Assembly: GCA_019828595.1 (NCBI GenBank)
Contig: JAHQRK010000003.1
Span: forward strand, 3,782,001 to 3,846,000
Length of the DNA: 64,000 nucleotides
From: Aphanomyces cochlioides
Taxonomy: Eukaryota > Oomycota > Saprolegniomycetes > Saprolegniales > Verrucalvaceae
Direction: 5' to 3'
The position numbers and the translations under genes were made by a program. This document shows, in pieces, positions 33,620 to 44,941 of this stretch (its first letter is position 1; each line of letters begins with the position of its first letter). The notes under the pieces are model-generated. The model saw nothing but the letters and a program-made list of their open reading frames with translations, was not told the DNA's origin and made no database searches.

Positions 33620-35306
33620 TAGTGTTACACTTGGTAGCACTTCTTGGTTACTGTTTGCCTTTCCATGCTGGAACTCCTAGATTCTAGCAGTGGAGAGGCA
33701 GGCAGTAACCAAGAAGTGCTACCAAGTGTAGACTAGGGGTATATCTTGTATGATGGAGCTGGAAAATTGTACAATGAAGTAAATCCCAGACTATTTTCAG
33801 GATTGCCTTGGATGACACTACTGGCACACTAAAATGCGCCTTAATTCACATGACGGGGGAGATTTCGGCACCACGGAAGGACAGCCCAACGAATATTATC
33901 TAGTGGATATTGTACCTGTATTCACAGTGGGTCCTGACCTGGGTCCTATACAAAAACATATATTTTGAGACCCAGGGAGGAATATCCATTTATAGCATTT
34001 GAAAAGATTTGATTGGTTGTACAAAGAATATAATTATTGGTTAGAAAATATGAAATTGGAGAAATTTCATTGGTTATATTTTCCATTTCAAGAGGAATGA
34101 CAACATGAACCAAGCATCCATACACTGCGAAATTTATGAATAAAACCAGAATACATGTTCATTTTTCAATACTATTATAGTATGGCATATGGAGGCTAAT
34201 TTCCTCTGTCGATGGACTTTAGTCTTGCCCTTGCTGCGAGAACACAAGCCACACTGTCTAGGTTGTGAGCATATGTATGCTCTATTGCGTTGTTAGGTTA
34301 TAGATTTGAGCTGTATTCCTACGATTTTGCTCGTTTTAATTCCATTTGCAGCTCTAGTGTAGCTTATTGCTTGATTGTTCATGAATTCTATTGTCATGAA
34401 GTGTACTTTTATCTTGATATGCCTCCAGTGGATAGAAATGTAAGTTATATTTTAGCCTATCAGTGGTGTGGGACCTGAAGGAGCAATACCCAAGATATTT
34501 TCACTCTGGACTTAAAATAACTTGGGTTTCATCCGGATAAGTCTCGGACCTGACGAGACCTCCGGGGTCCCACAGCTCCGATACCTAGTATTAAAATTGA
34601 CATGAAATTAGTCTGAACCAGAAAATAGTGCACATTTATAGTTCTTTGTAACATGAGATACTTGGAAAACATTTTTCCTGTGACTCCCCATCTTATTATT
34701 AGGAGAGTTGCTACCGACATATTGATCCTATCCATCGTGAATTGCAAATTCCGGCTCGAATGACTTGCTGTGTGGTGAAACAAAACGTATTGTTGATTAT
34801 TAATGGTACGATTGTAATTATACGAGTGGGATTCAAGACGCATTTTAGTGTGCCAGTAGTGCCGTCCACGGCAATCCTGAAAATAGTCTGGGATTTATTG
34901 TGGATTCGCCAGAAATTTCCCAATTTGGATTCGTTTTTTGTATCAATCTCCAATCGCGCCAATACATTGGATGAATGAAAATTAGAACAGTACTTTCTCT
35001 CATGGGAACTGTACTTTCTTTAAAATTTTATTCAGCCAATCACAATCGCCCAAAATATTTATTAGCCAATGGCGTCGATTGGTGAATCGATCCGCCGGCG
35101 TGATTCGCTTGAACGGGGTCTGGAAATTCGTATCAAATCAACAATACTTCATTGTACACTTTTCCAGCTCCATCATACAAGATGTACCCCTATTCTACAC
35201 TTGGTAGCACTTCTTGGTTACTGCCTGCCTCTCCACTGCTAGAATCTAGGAGTTCCAGCATGGAAAGGCAAACAGTAACCAAGAAATGCTACCAAGTGTA
35301 ACACTA
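33620..35306. repeat. Large inverted repeat: 112-bp palindromic element duplicated in opposite orientation
   Basis: 33622-33733 is a palindromic MITE (GTGTTACACTTGGTAGCACT... with the reverse complement at its other end), flanked by TA. Its reverse complement, together with about 50 bp of shared flank (GGTATATCTTGTATGATGG), recurs at 35144-35306. The 1.36-kb loop includes 34917-35098, which duplicates the end region of the MITE at 8205-8384. No ORF in the loop looks coding. Confidence 0.8.
34917..35098 (+). repeat. Second copy of a ~180-bp dispersed repeat
   Basis: CCCAATTTGGATTCGTTTTT through GATCCGCCGG matches 8205-8384 with only a few differences. The first copy sits inside the TAA-flanked MITE at 7501-8573, so this is probably a fragment of a related element. 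Confidence 0.85.
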
Positions 35307-38042
35307 TGGTGATGTAGCGGTCGAAGGGGTACATTCTCGAGTGACGACTTGGATTGATCTTGGTTTCATTGTAACAACTCTATGTGGTGGCATCTCGTGA
35401 GGATATTGACATCCTTAAACGTCTTGTCGAAGCCGGCTATGGAAGCCGCATGAAATATCCGCTATATCCGCGCGTGCTATTCAACGAGGTTCAACCAAGG
35501 AGACAACAACAGCACCTAGTGTTGTACGCCAAGCCTGACTCTTGCCTCAGACACGGCAAGAGTAATGGAATGCCTTCGTAGCTGCCCTCAACGATCAATC
35601 GCCGCTACTCAGTTGGTTGGTGTCATAGTAACCGATGTTGAAGAATTCAAGAAGAAAACAATCCAAGTCAGAAAGAAATGGGCTCTGAGGAAGGTTGAAA
35701 AGTCTTACCTGAATGATCGAATGATATTCACAACGACTCAGTAGCCAGGAACACTTGGAAAGAGCACTTAGCTCTGGATTTGAGTCACATAAAGTGGAAA
35801 TTTCAAATCAAGTTGTGGAAGAAAATCAAGTCAACGATCTCTCTAATGACACAAGCCAAGTTGTCAACTTGTCCAGCAGCGTTTCTGGCAGTACCTATGA
35901 CGTTGGAGCGTTGACAGGAACTTCTAAAGTCGCACAAAACGTTTACAAGGAAGATGAGATTTCAGCGGGGGGAAATATTTGTGCGCGGCCACGAGTTCGT
36001 CCCAACAGGCCATGCGATTATTGGACATAGAATAACAGATATTGTCTCTCTGAACGCTATAGCCAAGAATGTGCCAACGCGTATGAGTATGTTGTTTGCT
36101 TTGACAATTGCTTATATCGTCAGCTTTGCTGAAACCGAGGTTTTAACGATGCCACGCGTGAGGCTCCATTTGCTCGTAAGCTTAACGCTAGTTTACGTGC
36201 TGTATGTGGTCTTTCTCCAGGTGCATCTGTCATGGAGAACGTCGGCGAAGTCATTGACAACATTGTATGCGAACGCGGCTTGAAAATCATGATGGAAGAA
36301 GAGGCGAAAACGTTCTACTTCATGAGACTTTCGAGCAAGTGTTTCATCAACGCAACAAAAACGACAAAATGTCAATATTCACAACAACTCCTGCGGCCCG
36401 AACACGCGCTTCAAGTTATTGAAAACAAATGGTGAAATACGCGCCGCGGTTACAGTTGCTCAGGAAATTATACTCTATGAAGAAATCATAAGCGATTACA
36501 ACTGGTGGACAGAGCTATCGATTTCAAATGGATGTGCGGTAGCAGTGCATGCAAGAAACTCGTCAGAAGCAATAAGAACTACCACTTCGTTTTTTAACCT
36601 TTGTCAGTAAGTCGGAATAGATAAACGCAGTGCACATCTTGCTCTTGTCCAACACGGCGGCTGGCCTGTGGTCAAGACTCGTCGTTTTGTCCTTTGATAA
36701 TTGATTCGTCTCGACGGTCATAACCACTACTTCTTTATCGTGGCTGGTCCCTGCCATAGGATTTGTATGTGTCGTTTAGTTGTGCCCCACATGGGCAAGA
36801 ATCAGCCACATTTTGGCTGGCAATAAGACCAAAATTCAATTTCGGCTCAAGTGGACGAATTTGGGAGGAGGAGCAAAAGAAACGTAGCTAAGTCTCAACG
36901 GCTTGGATGAACCCCTTCACCAATAGTTATAGCTTAGAAAGGCCCTGTTTACCTAACACGAATGAATTCAGAACGAGGCCCACTTCTCTTACTATTGATC
37001 TGTCGTCACTTTCAGAGGTGATGCGCTCGACAAATGAAAATGGGAACTGAGTGAATTACCGGTAGATGAAAACTCATGCCAGCATCTACAATTGACGACG
37101 CAATGACGTGTCAACGCTACACACAAGACTAATTGTTGAAGAGACCGCTAGGAATATGGCAGCACATGCCTAACCATGACGTGGTTGGCCAAATGAAAGC
37201 ATTCTTCCCGGGCAGTGCAGGCACGTTTCCCGGAGAGTTTAGATTGGTACAAAATATGATAACAAGCATACGGATAGTTGGCATTGCAGATGTCACTGAA
37301 TCATCTGCATGGATCTTCTGGAATTGAAATATCCGCTTTCAATACCCAGAACAGCACCCCCTCTATTTAGAGGAGGTACGACGTTGTCGACCCGGTTTCC
37401 CACATCAATGTCTTGGCAATACCGCCGATTTTGCCACTCCAGTCCGACCAATTCGAGTGGCCCACGATAGAGACGATCCTCCTGCTTCAGGAGCAATATT
37501 TACCGCCTCCCGCATCCGTTGTCGTTTTAGCTGAACGGTCGTGCTACGGGGATATCTTTTTCCGAACCCTGTCGGGCCCGAGGAACGAGCAAAGAGCTCT
37601 TTAGCCCATTTACTGTGGTTTGTTTGCTTTTTTGGAGTCGGGTGGTGGTTGGATGCCGTTGCCGTTGTCGCTTTGCATCCACTCGGCCTGGTCTGATCAA
37701 CCAGCTCCTCTACCGTGGTTTTTGTTTTAACCCGAGTCCCACCCGCCCGACGCCATGCACAACCTTTGCGTCACTCTCCGGTATTTTTACGCATTACCAT
37801 GTTTCTTTGCGTTTATCATTGACGCTTATGCCCTACTCGATGTTGGCTAAGTTGTCCGGCAGGAGACGTCCTGACCTATTTTTGCCGCGCCTGCGCCGCA
37901 TCAACACACCGCCGAGCTGTGGTTATTCTGGAGTGCCATTGCCACTGCCAAACGACAAACTCATGCCATGTTTGTCTGAGAGCTCTCACATTGAGCTGTT
38001 TTCAGTTTGGTGATGGGCCTGGTCCCCCAGTCTACCATTCTA
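35307..38042. other. Repeat-derived region with decayed coding fragments
   Basis: Several short frames look like decayed protein-coding DNA. One at 37383-37604 reads VSHINVLAIPPILPLQSDQF then EWPTIETILLLQEQYLPPP, reminiscent of the linker before integrase in Ty3/Gypsy pol. Others at 35755-36030 and 36060-36435 are unassigned. All are broken by stops. I call no gene here. Confidence 0.3.
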
Positions 38043-38229
38043 CAGGGAACGACGGAAAGTAATCCTAAGTGGTACTTTTGATCAAAGTCGAATATTTTAT
38101 CCAATGAAATATAGTACTTAGCATTCGACAAATTTGATTGGTGGATAATATTTTCGCGGGGAAAGTGATTTGAAAGACTCAATTTTAAAAAATTAATCAC
38201 CAAGTGACTGTACTGTATTTCATTTTGCG

Positions 38230-39405
38230 ATGCAAGCGATGGTTCGCCGACACCAGCACACAATAATTGAGAAGAAGACTGCAATCGGCCGAGTACAGGC
38301 TGGCGAAACGCTGCGATCTGTTGCCGAGGCCATGTGCATCAAACGCAATACGCTGCAGAAATGGATTGCGCATCCTGAGCGCATACTTGGCTATAAAGGA
38401 TCACAGAAACGAAAGAAGACCGGAAATATCGGTCGAAAGGAGATCATTCCATGTGTCGCGGAGCTCGTTGAGCACATGACAATCTTGCGCTCCGAAGAGA
38501 AGCCACTATCAGCAAGCCACATGATTCAATTTCTCAAGCAACACGTACCTGAATGGTATGCCGCTTACATTGAAAGCAAGCAAGCCAACAAGACAGCGTA
38601 CAAGTCTCTTCTTCGGCTCCTTGAAAGATTCTCCCATCGACATGGATTCAGTCGTCAGATCAGCACGTTCACCAAAATGCCGCAAGCTGACTTGGATGCT
38701 CTTCGTGCTGAGTTTGGCGCTGCCTTCCACCGGGAATATCTTGGATTTGACGATGACTCCATCTACAACGTGGATGAAACCGGAATGTACTATGATATGT
38801 CACCGAAGATCATATGGGCCATTCGCGGGGGATCATCGAAGACATCGACTGGAGACAAACATGCATACCGCATGACGGCGGTGCTAACTGTTCGAGCCGA
38901 TGGTGTGAAGCTGCCGATTCTGTTTGTCATCAAGGGGGCTCCTGGAGGTACAATTGATATGAAGGAGCTTGATCGGTATCCTAGAGGACACTATTACGCT
39001 GTCCAGGAACGAGGCTGGATGAACCGAAAGGTGTGGGAAATGTACCTTTGGAATGTGTTTGCACCCGCGGTGAATGGTCCGTCCGTCCTACTCGTGGATA
39101 ACTTTGACAGCCATGTCAGTGATGCATCATACCGAATTGTACAAGAAGAGATGGGATGCCATCTTGCTGCTCTCCCCGAACAGTACAAGCCACTGTCAGC
39201 CCTTGGACGTTTCAATCATGGGACCGTTTAAGCAGCACCTGCGTGATCTATTCTTAGCCGAATCGGAGGTGTGTCTTACCTGTGCTGACAAGCGCCTTGT
39301 GATGATAAATCGAGCCATCATGGCATGGGAACTTATAACCGAGAGCGAGGTGCGCGCAAGTTTCACCAAGGCGTTGCCAAAGCCAGTCGGTGTTGATATG
39401 AGTTG
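38230..39405 (+). pseudogene. Pogo/Tigger transposase with a single frameshift
   Basis: ATG at 38230. The N-terminus has a helix-turn-helix (ETLRSVAEAMCIKRNTLQKW), then a CENP-B-like region and the DDE domain: SIYNVDETGMYYD (first Asp) and VLLVDNFDSHVS (second Asp). Around 39180-39190, in CTCCCCGAAC, the frame shifts. The expected continuation PNSTSHCQPLDVSIMGPFK (third catalytic Asp in PLD) is in the next frame and runs to the TGA near 39403. One extra C (or two lost bases) removes the third catalytic residue, so this copy cannot be active as read. Confidence 0.9.
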
Positions 39406-39501
39406 AAAAATATTATTAAAAAATATTTTCAGTGATTGAATAAATGTATGCAATTTATTACAATATTTATAGTATAATTGAATTAAAAAATGGAAAAAGT
39501 T

Positions 39502-39584
39502 TGACGCTGCCCGGGTCTCGAACCCGGGCCCCTTCCTCAATCATCATGGATGCCGTCGCACATAACCGCTGCGCCACCGCGTCA
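39502..39584 (-). tRNA. tRNA-like Pol III unit inside the pogo element (isotype unclear)
   Basis: The minus strand reads TGACGCGGTGGCGCAGCGGT...GGTTCGAGACCCGGGCAGCGTCA (83 nt). The A box TGGCGCAGCGG and B box GGTTCGAGACC fit the Pol III consensus. A T-arm with a 5-bp (extendable to 7-bp) stem and TTCGAGA loop is clear. The acceptor pairs TGACGC/GCGTCA, and a TTTTT terminator lies a few bases downstream. The acceptor has a mismatch plus one extra base and I cannot draw a normal anticodon arm. It is better called a pseudo-tRNA or tRNA-derived (SINE-like) unit than a working tRNA. Confidence 0.55.
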
Positions 39585-40018
39585 AACGCTTATCATTCTA
39601 CTGTCTCCATCATACCGGTCAATACAATTTGAAATACATCTTCGATTGGACATTTCTGAAATTGCATACATTGCAGCATTTTGTAAGCATATCGAGTCAA
39701 GTTGTGTTTCCTGCCACTCCATATTAAAATACACTTGATAATATAATAAAAATATGAATATTATTATCGCCTGCGTTGATTTGATTGGACGACATTTTTT
39801 CTAAAACTATCCAATTAGAAGCGATGAATCGTTGTATTTTGGAGTACCACTTAGGATTACTTTCCGTCGTTCCCTGTACCTGAGTCAGGCTGACTCAGGA
39901 AGCGTTGCCACTGACCCCGCAACCCCAAGTCGACATTGCTGCAATAATATGTTGCAAGGAGTTGCGAGAAAAATCGAAATATAGTGTTAACTAATGCAAT
40001 GTAAATTAGTGTTATGAT

Positions 40019-40889
40019 TTACACTACCGAGAACAACGCTTCGCCTGATTCAATCATGATCTGCGTCAAGTTCACAACTGCATGGAAGTAAATGGGATGA
40101 AGATACAAATTGTGACGAAAAACGTCACCAAGAACACGAAATTGCTTCAAACGCCGATTGCATGTTTCATGCCTAGCCATGATCTCTTTTTGACGCCGAA
40201 CATCTGCACGGCCAGGTCTAGGGTAAATAAAATAATGAGGGTCTGCATAGCCCCGATCTGCCAGCGTCATCTCGTTCGGCTCCACTGATGAGCAATACGC
40301 GTCTCTTGCAAGACGTAAGTCTGGCCACGAGCCACATGGCATGCCGCCATGAGCCCATACGATATGGCCCGTCGCGATACAAATCCCGACTTCATGTCGA
40401 AGCCCAGGTCCGTGGAACTTGTGGCTATACCAGCACGGACCAAACGGAGTTGGCTCGCGTATACGAAAATCCGTGCCATCCAGAGAAACAAACTAAGTCG
40501 CGTCGGGATGGCTATTCTGAAACCGGTTCTCCCATTTAATCTATAAAAGTTTATTAGTTTAAGAAAACTCGTCAACCTACACAGTCTAGGTCAGATATAA
40601 TGTTGACCCAGATCCAGCACCATTTGCGGAAAGTTTTCTCGTCGGCGCCCGTGAGTGCATGGTATTCGCCTTCGGTAGCATAGGTCTTTAGAAACATCAA
40701 GGCCCAGAGCAGATGTGGAGGGGTCGTGTTGGGTGGTCGCACACTGCGGGACATCTCCCACACCTGACCGCAACAGGCTGGGGACGTCCCAAACATTTCA
40801 CGGAAGCGGCGCAGGCCTACATTGAAACTCCCCTCAAGGGGATGCTTCGTCAATTGGCATCCATGCCAATAGAACGCATTCGATGTCAT
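40019..40889 (-). pseudogene. ISL2EU/DDE-type transposase with one nonsense codon
   Basis: Exons 40889-40581 and 40540-40019 join across a 40-nt intron in frame (277 codons). A single TAG at 40493-40495 interrupts an otherwise clean frame (HPDAT*FVSLDGTDFRI). The DDE_Tnp_4-type motifs are SLDGTDFRI (first Asp), MTLADRGYADPHYF (second Asp) and ARHETCNRRLKQFRVL (Glu). The spliced structure, N-terminal GRVWEMSRSVRPP-like helical region and length resemble eukaryotic IS5-like ISL2EU transposases. It is probably recently inactivated. TIRs were not located. Confidence 0.75.
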
Positions 40890-41671
40890 TTGCGAAAATG
40901 CGTTGTGTGTACACTTCTCAAGACTTGGTTTTATTTAGATATTAATAAGTATACAATTTGACGTATAATGGTGATACTTATTTAAATTGTTGTCGTAAAC
41001 TAATGTACAGTACTTGACTGACGTCAGAATAGAGCCAGCAGTATCATTTTGTATCGATTTTGAATGCATTCGAAAAGTTGATTCTCTTTGGAGATCATAA
41101 GTTTAGGATATTCATGGGGCGAAACTGCGTGAAATCCGCGCCGTTAATCATTAAAACGATCGAAACACAAAAGAGTAGACAAGCGTTTTGCCAAATTTCT
41201 CGTTTGCTCGCAAAGAACTACTCTAGCTGTGTCAAGTTCCTTAAACAAAAATTCGAATTTTTGGATTTTTTCAAAAAAACTGATATTTTCGACAAGCGAA
41301 ATTGCGCATGTCCTTGATTCTAACCTGAATCTTCAAGTTGGTCTGGGAACAGAAGGCCTTTGTTTTGTTCGTTTCGTTTTCTTTTTCTAGTTTCGTCCAA
41401 TACTTTTTGAGAAATTCATCTTTAAACTTGGGTAATTTTTCCGAAATGGTCCAAAAATGATTTAAACATGAATTAAGAACTTGATTTTGTTTCGAAACAA
41501 ATCGGATTTTGTTTCGAAACAGGATGATATTCCGGTTACATAAGATGTTTTTCCGGACACGATGCGCCTTTTTTCTCTACTGTACGAGATTTTCTTTTAG
41601 TATCATGAAATGTAAAAATTGGACACAAGGCTTCATTTTGAAAGGAAGTCTCATTTTCCAACTGTTTGACA
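40890..41671. other. AT-rich intergenic, no gene seen
   Basis: It contains short direct repeats such as TCGGATTTTGTTTCGAAACA near 41.5 kb. No gene was recognised. Confidence 0.35.
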
Positions 41672-42793
41672 ATGACAAGGGCGAACGTGTGGCGAAAGGG
41701 CTGTGATGAACAGTTGTTGTTGGAAAAGCTGTTCAAGGACGGCTTGATTGAGCCGACAGACACACCCAAATCGGTTTTTGAGCAACACGAAGCTTTTCAA
41801 CCGTTTGGATTGACCGTTTTCCGCGCGCATTTCAATAAAACTCGATCGCGACTCGGCATTCCCTGTAAGTTTCCATTTCCATTCAAGTTATCATGTTTCA
41901 CAATAGTAGGTAGACAAACTAAACGCGACAATGACAATTCTGACGAACTTCTGGAGTTGAAGCCAGGAAAACGGCTGCGTTACGCGGAACTTGCAGAGGA
42001 GACGGAGGAGACAACGTCGGATGTTTTTAGTTGCACGCATTATGCGTGCAATGTTGCGACGTATCGCGATCCTAACACTATGCAAGAAATGGTCATCGCC
42101 ACAATATGCCTTCCTTCGGGCAGCAACAAACTTGATTTGTCGTTGACCAAAGTGGTTTATTTGGATTGGTGAAAATGGATTGGCCAATCATGATGTCTAG
42201 TGTCGAAGATGTTTTTGCCAATGAAATTAAGGGTGCGTCTGGCAAAATTTCAAAATCAATATGCCATTTTCAGCCAAAATGGGATCAACGATTTATGGCA
42301 TATTCAAAATGGAGGTAAAACCTCCATTTCGTAAAATGGCATTTTGGGAGCCTCCACTGAGTATATCCCAACCAAAAATATTGGACTTGGTGCAAAACTC
42401 TTGGAGATAAACAAGTTCATATTTTGACCTAAATTATTGAATTTGGCCTAAAAATGGCATTTTGGGCCTATTTATTGTAATATTTTCGGTTGCCAGACGG
42501 GCCCTAAATCGAAGACCATCACTCACTATCATCCAAAAGTGATGGCTTTGAAGGAGCAACTTCAACGAGTTGCATCAGTCATCAACGAAGTTCCTCAGAC
42601 AACATTTCGAGTCGAATTTTCTGTGCAAGTTCAGTCTGCTGTCGACCAGGTGACAAAGGAAGTTGTTGTGTGCCCTTCGACGGGCGCTCTAATTCTCGTT
42701 GTTACTTGCAAAGCGGCAGGAAACCAGTTTGCGACAACGAGCTCCTCAACTTCACTGTCAAATTTCAACACCCGTAGCATTCGTATTGAATAA
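41672..42793 (+). pseudogene. Hypothetical gene interrupted by a Harbinger-type MITE
   Basis: Exon 1 41672-41864 and exon 2 from 41907 (42-nt intron) encode an unknown charged protein (DEQLLLEKLFKDGLIEPTD...). A probable second intron, about 42131-42190 with a weak GTTGAC donor, leads to VEDVFANEIK at 42191-42230, where the MITE (42231-42504) begins. Across the MITE, after removing one TAA copy, the frame continues as SKTITHYHPKVMALKEQLQR to a TAA ending at 42793. The insert is 274 bp and carries stops, so the product is truncated unless the insert is spliced; I found no in-frame splice. No family was recognised. Confidence 0.55.
42231..42504. mobile_element. 274-bp Harbinger-type MITE inside a gene
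   Basis: Ends are GGGTGCGTCTGGCAA (left) and the reverse complement of GGGCCCGTCTGGCAA (right), matching at 13 of 15. TAA flanks both sides (42228-42230 and 42505-42507). The end sequence belongs with the 1.07-kb MITE at 7501 (GGGCCCGTCTGG). A closely similar body is found at 53743-53985. Confidence 0.9.
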
Positions 42794-43655
42794 AAATATC
42801 TTGATTTTATTCCATTTTTTGCCATTTTATATTTTCGAGATTTCCCGCAACTCCCAACTGGAACATTGTTCCTACATTGATTTTCCTGTCATGTTTGACA
42901 CACGTTTGGTGTACTCTTGTACACATCGGTCTTTTCTGTCGCCGCTGCCACAGTTTGGTTTTTGGTCGGCCACTCAGTGGACATTCTGTTCGTTGCTTCT
43001 CCTTTGGATTTTGGTTGAGCGCTCTCTCGTTTGGCTGTCTTTTCCGCCTCCGTGCCACTCTTGTGTTTGTTTTCTGCTGCGATTTTTTGTGCATTATTGG
43101 TTGTTTGCTCATTGTCGGCAGACAATTCTGTTTTTACTTCGGCTCATTGGACTTGCTGCACGTTGCCTCGAACGTGTCGTGCAGAGACTGCCAAGTCGGA
43201 GTGTATCTTTTTCTGGCTGGCAGTCCCTCGAGTTTTTTACTGTGAAGCGACACTGGAGGAAGGTAGTGTTCTGGTCGTCCAGTTCCAGAACATTCCCAGA
43301 AATCGCTGATGATGAAGTTGCAGCATCATGAGCGAGGTTGCTCTAGACGCACAATCCCTCACAGTCAGTACGACGTGCGACCGAGATTCCCCTCTAGAGT
43401 TGTTAGTGAGTGTAAGTTGCACTTCGTGCCCTTCCTTGACCCCATCACTAACAGAGTTCATTTTTACCCTTGCCAAGCAAGTGTCTTCATCTCCCGCGTA
43501 CCGCGGGTTGTCCCGCTCCCATTGCTTTCAAACCTGGCAGCAGGATAACTATCAATTCGATTCAGTGATGTTACAGCTGCAAATGTGGACGCTACTCTTC
43601 GTTAACCCCTATGTTATTTACAAAATCACACCGAAGTTGTATTTCTGGTGATGGG
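42794..43655. other. Unresolved coding-like region
   Basis: All six frames stay open unusually long. Minus-strand frames (42889-43125, charged, NEQTTNNAQKIAAENKHK; and 43237-43461, GHEVQLTLTNNSRGESRSHV, beta-sandwich-like) compete with a plus-strand frame from the ATG at 43328 (MSEVALDAQSLTVS to the TGA at 43651). A strong donor GTGAGG and acceptor CATCAG exist on the minus strand, but the phases do not join. There is probably one real gene here. I cannot choose. Confidence 0.35.
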
Positions 43656-44941
43656 GCCAATCACTTCTTAGATAATTAAATCAGCAAAAACATTGATTGG
43701 ATAGAAATACTGTTCAGTGCTATATTTTGGAATTTTATCGTGATGTAAATCACACTGGCAGTGTGATCTAGTGTGTGCTAAAACTGGCCAATCAGGTGCC
43801 AAATCACACCTGAAATCACACCAAAAATCACACCTGCCCGACAATATATTTTCCTGCCACGGTCAATCAAGTCGTTTATTGGCTTGTTAGATGCAGAGGT
43901 GACTCTGCTTTGACTGGACATTCATATTTAACTGAAAGCTATCTAAATAAGGTCGTGAATGAATACATAGTCCTTTGTCCTCTTGTGCTTGTGTCGATGC
44001 ACTTTCAATGTGAGAACATTGAAAAGCCGGGCACAAGAACACCCGTTGAGTCCGGTTTATTATCGAAATATGCTTTGCACCTGAAACGTAGTCACTTCCA
44101 TTGTATTATAGACTTAAATATGTCTTGTATCTAATCATAACTACTGCCCATCATTTGGATTTGGTAGATTGAGGCGAATTTGTGTTCTGTGTACAGATAT
44201 CTTACGTCCAAGCACAAAAGACAAGTAGGTCGTTGTTTTTGTCGAAAGCTAATGCGATTTCACATGCTCACGCACATCGGAGATCAAACTGAGGTTACGT
44301 CTGGTAGTTTTGTGATAATTCTATTCAATGTACGCGACTCATAACGTCGAAAAAATAACAGTATATGTGGTGCACTTTGCAATCAATTGTTGCGATTTAG
44401 AAATAAGTATGAGAGGCTTAAACATAATGTTAATGCGTCTGTGGCCAAACTCGACTGGCCATGTTGTCAACGTGGACTCCGTCTTGTCGTGGACTCTGTG
44501 TTCTTGACACTGTGCAATGCAGAATTTTAGCCAATCGTGTAGTGGTGTGACAGTGACTGTGATGTTTCACCGGAACTGCCATGGGATTTTAAGTTAATTG
44601 TTAATTCCTTGTTTGTTTATGTTATATTTAGCTAGGTAATTCCACGGGTATGCAAGCAAGAGTGAAGGACTCTTTTTAAACCGAACTTTGCCTCAAACTT
44701 CACATGCAAGAAGAAACTCCAAGAACAATGCACAATTTGCTGTGTGGAAGAAATTACAAAAAGAAATTACAAAAAAGAAATTACAAAAAAAAGAAATTAC
44801 AAAAAACATTATTCTCCCTTTTCTCAATTTACTTGAGTTTTGTATAGTGTTTCTTCGAGTTTCTTTTCGTAATTAGTGTAAGATGTCAAAGAGGGAAGAT
44901 TTTGACGCATTTTGGTAGATTTTGCGGTCAGGAAGCAAGCG
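43656..44941. other. Intergenic with short simple repeats
   Basis: An ATCACACTGGCAGTGTGAT palindrome and three AAATCACACC units lie at 43745-43840. An A-rich tandem (AAGAAATTACAAA, four copies) lies at 44757-44808 ahead of PSMA1. No gene seen. Confidence 0.5.

Larger units (their letters stand above)
38043..39876 (+). mobile_element. Complete pogo/Tigger-type DNA transposon
   Basis: 1,834 bp with perfect 33-bp TIRs: CAGGGAACGACGGAAAGTAA (from 38043) and its reverse complement ending at 39876. Both ends are flanked by TA (38041-38042 and 39877-39878), the Tc1/mariner/pogo target duplication. It carries one transposase gene and, on the opposite strand, a tRNA-like sequence. Perfect TIRs imply recent movement even though the transposase is frameshifted. 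Confidence 0.95.

Noticed and set aside
39502..39584. Calling this a functional tRNA of a named isotype
   Set aside because: The acceptor stem has a mismatch and one extra base, and no normal anticodon arm can be drawn.
42699..43331. 210-aa plus-strand ORF rich in Phe, Leu and Trp
   Set aside because: It has no ATG at its opening and its composition is what the antisense of a charged minus-strand frame gives. No domain.
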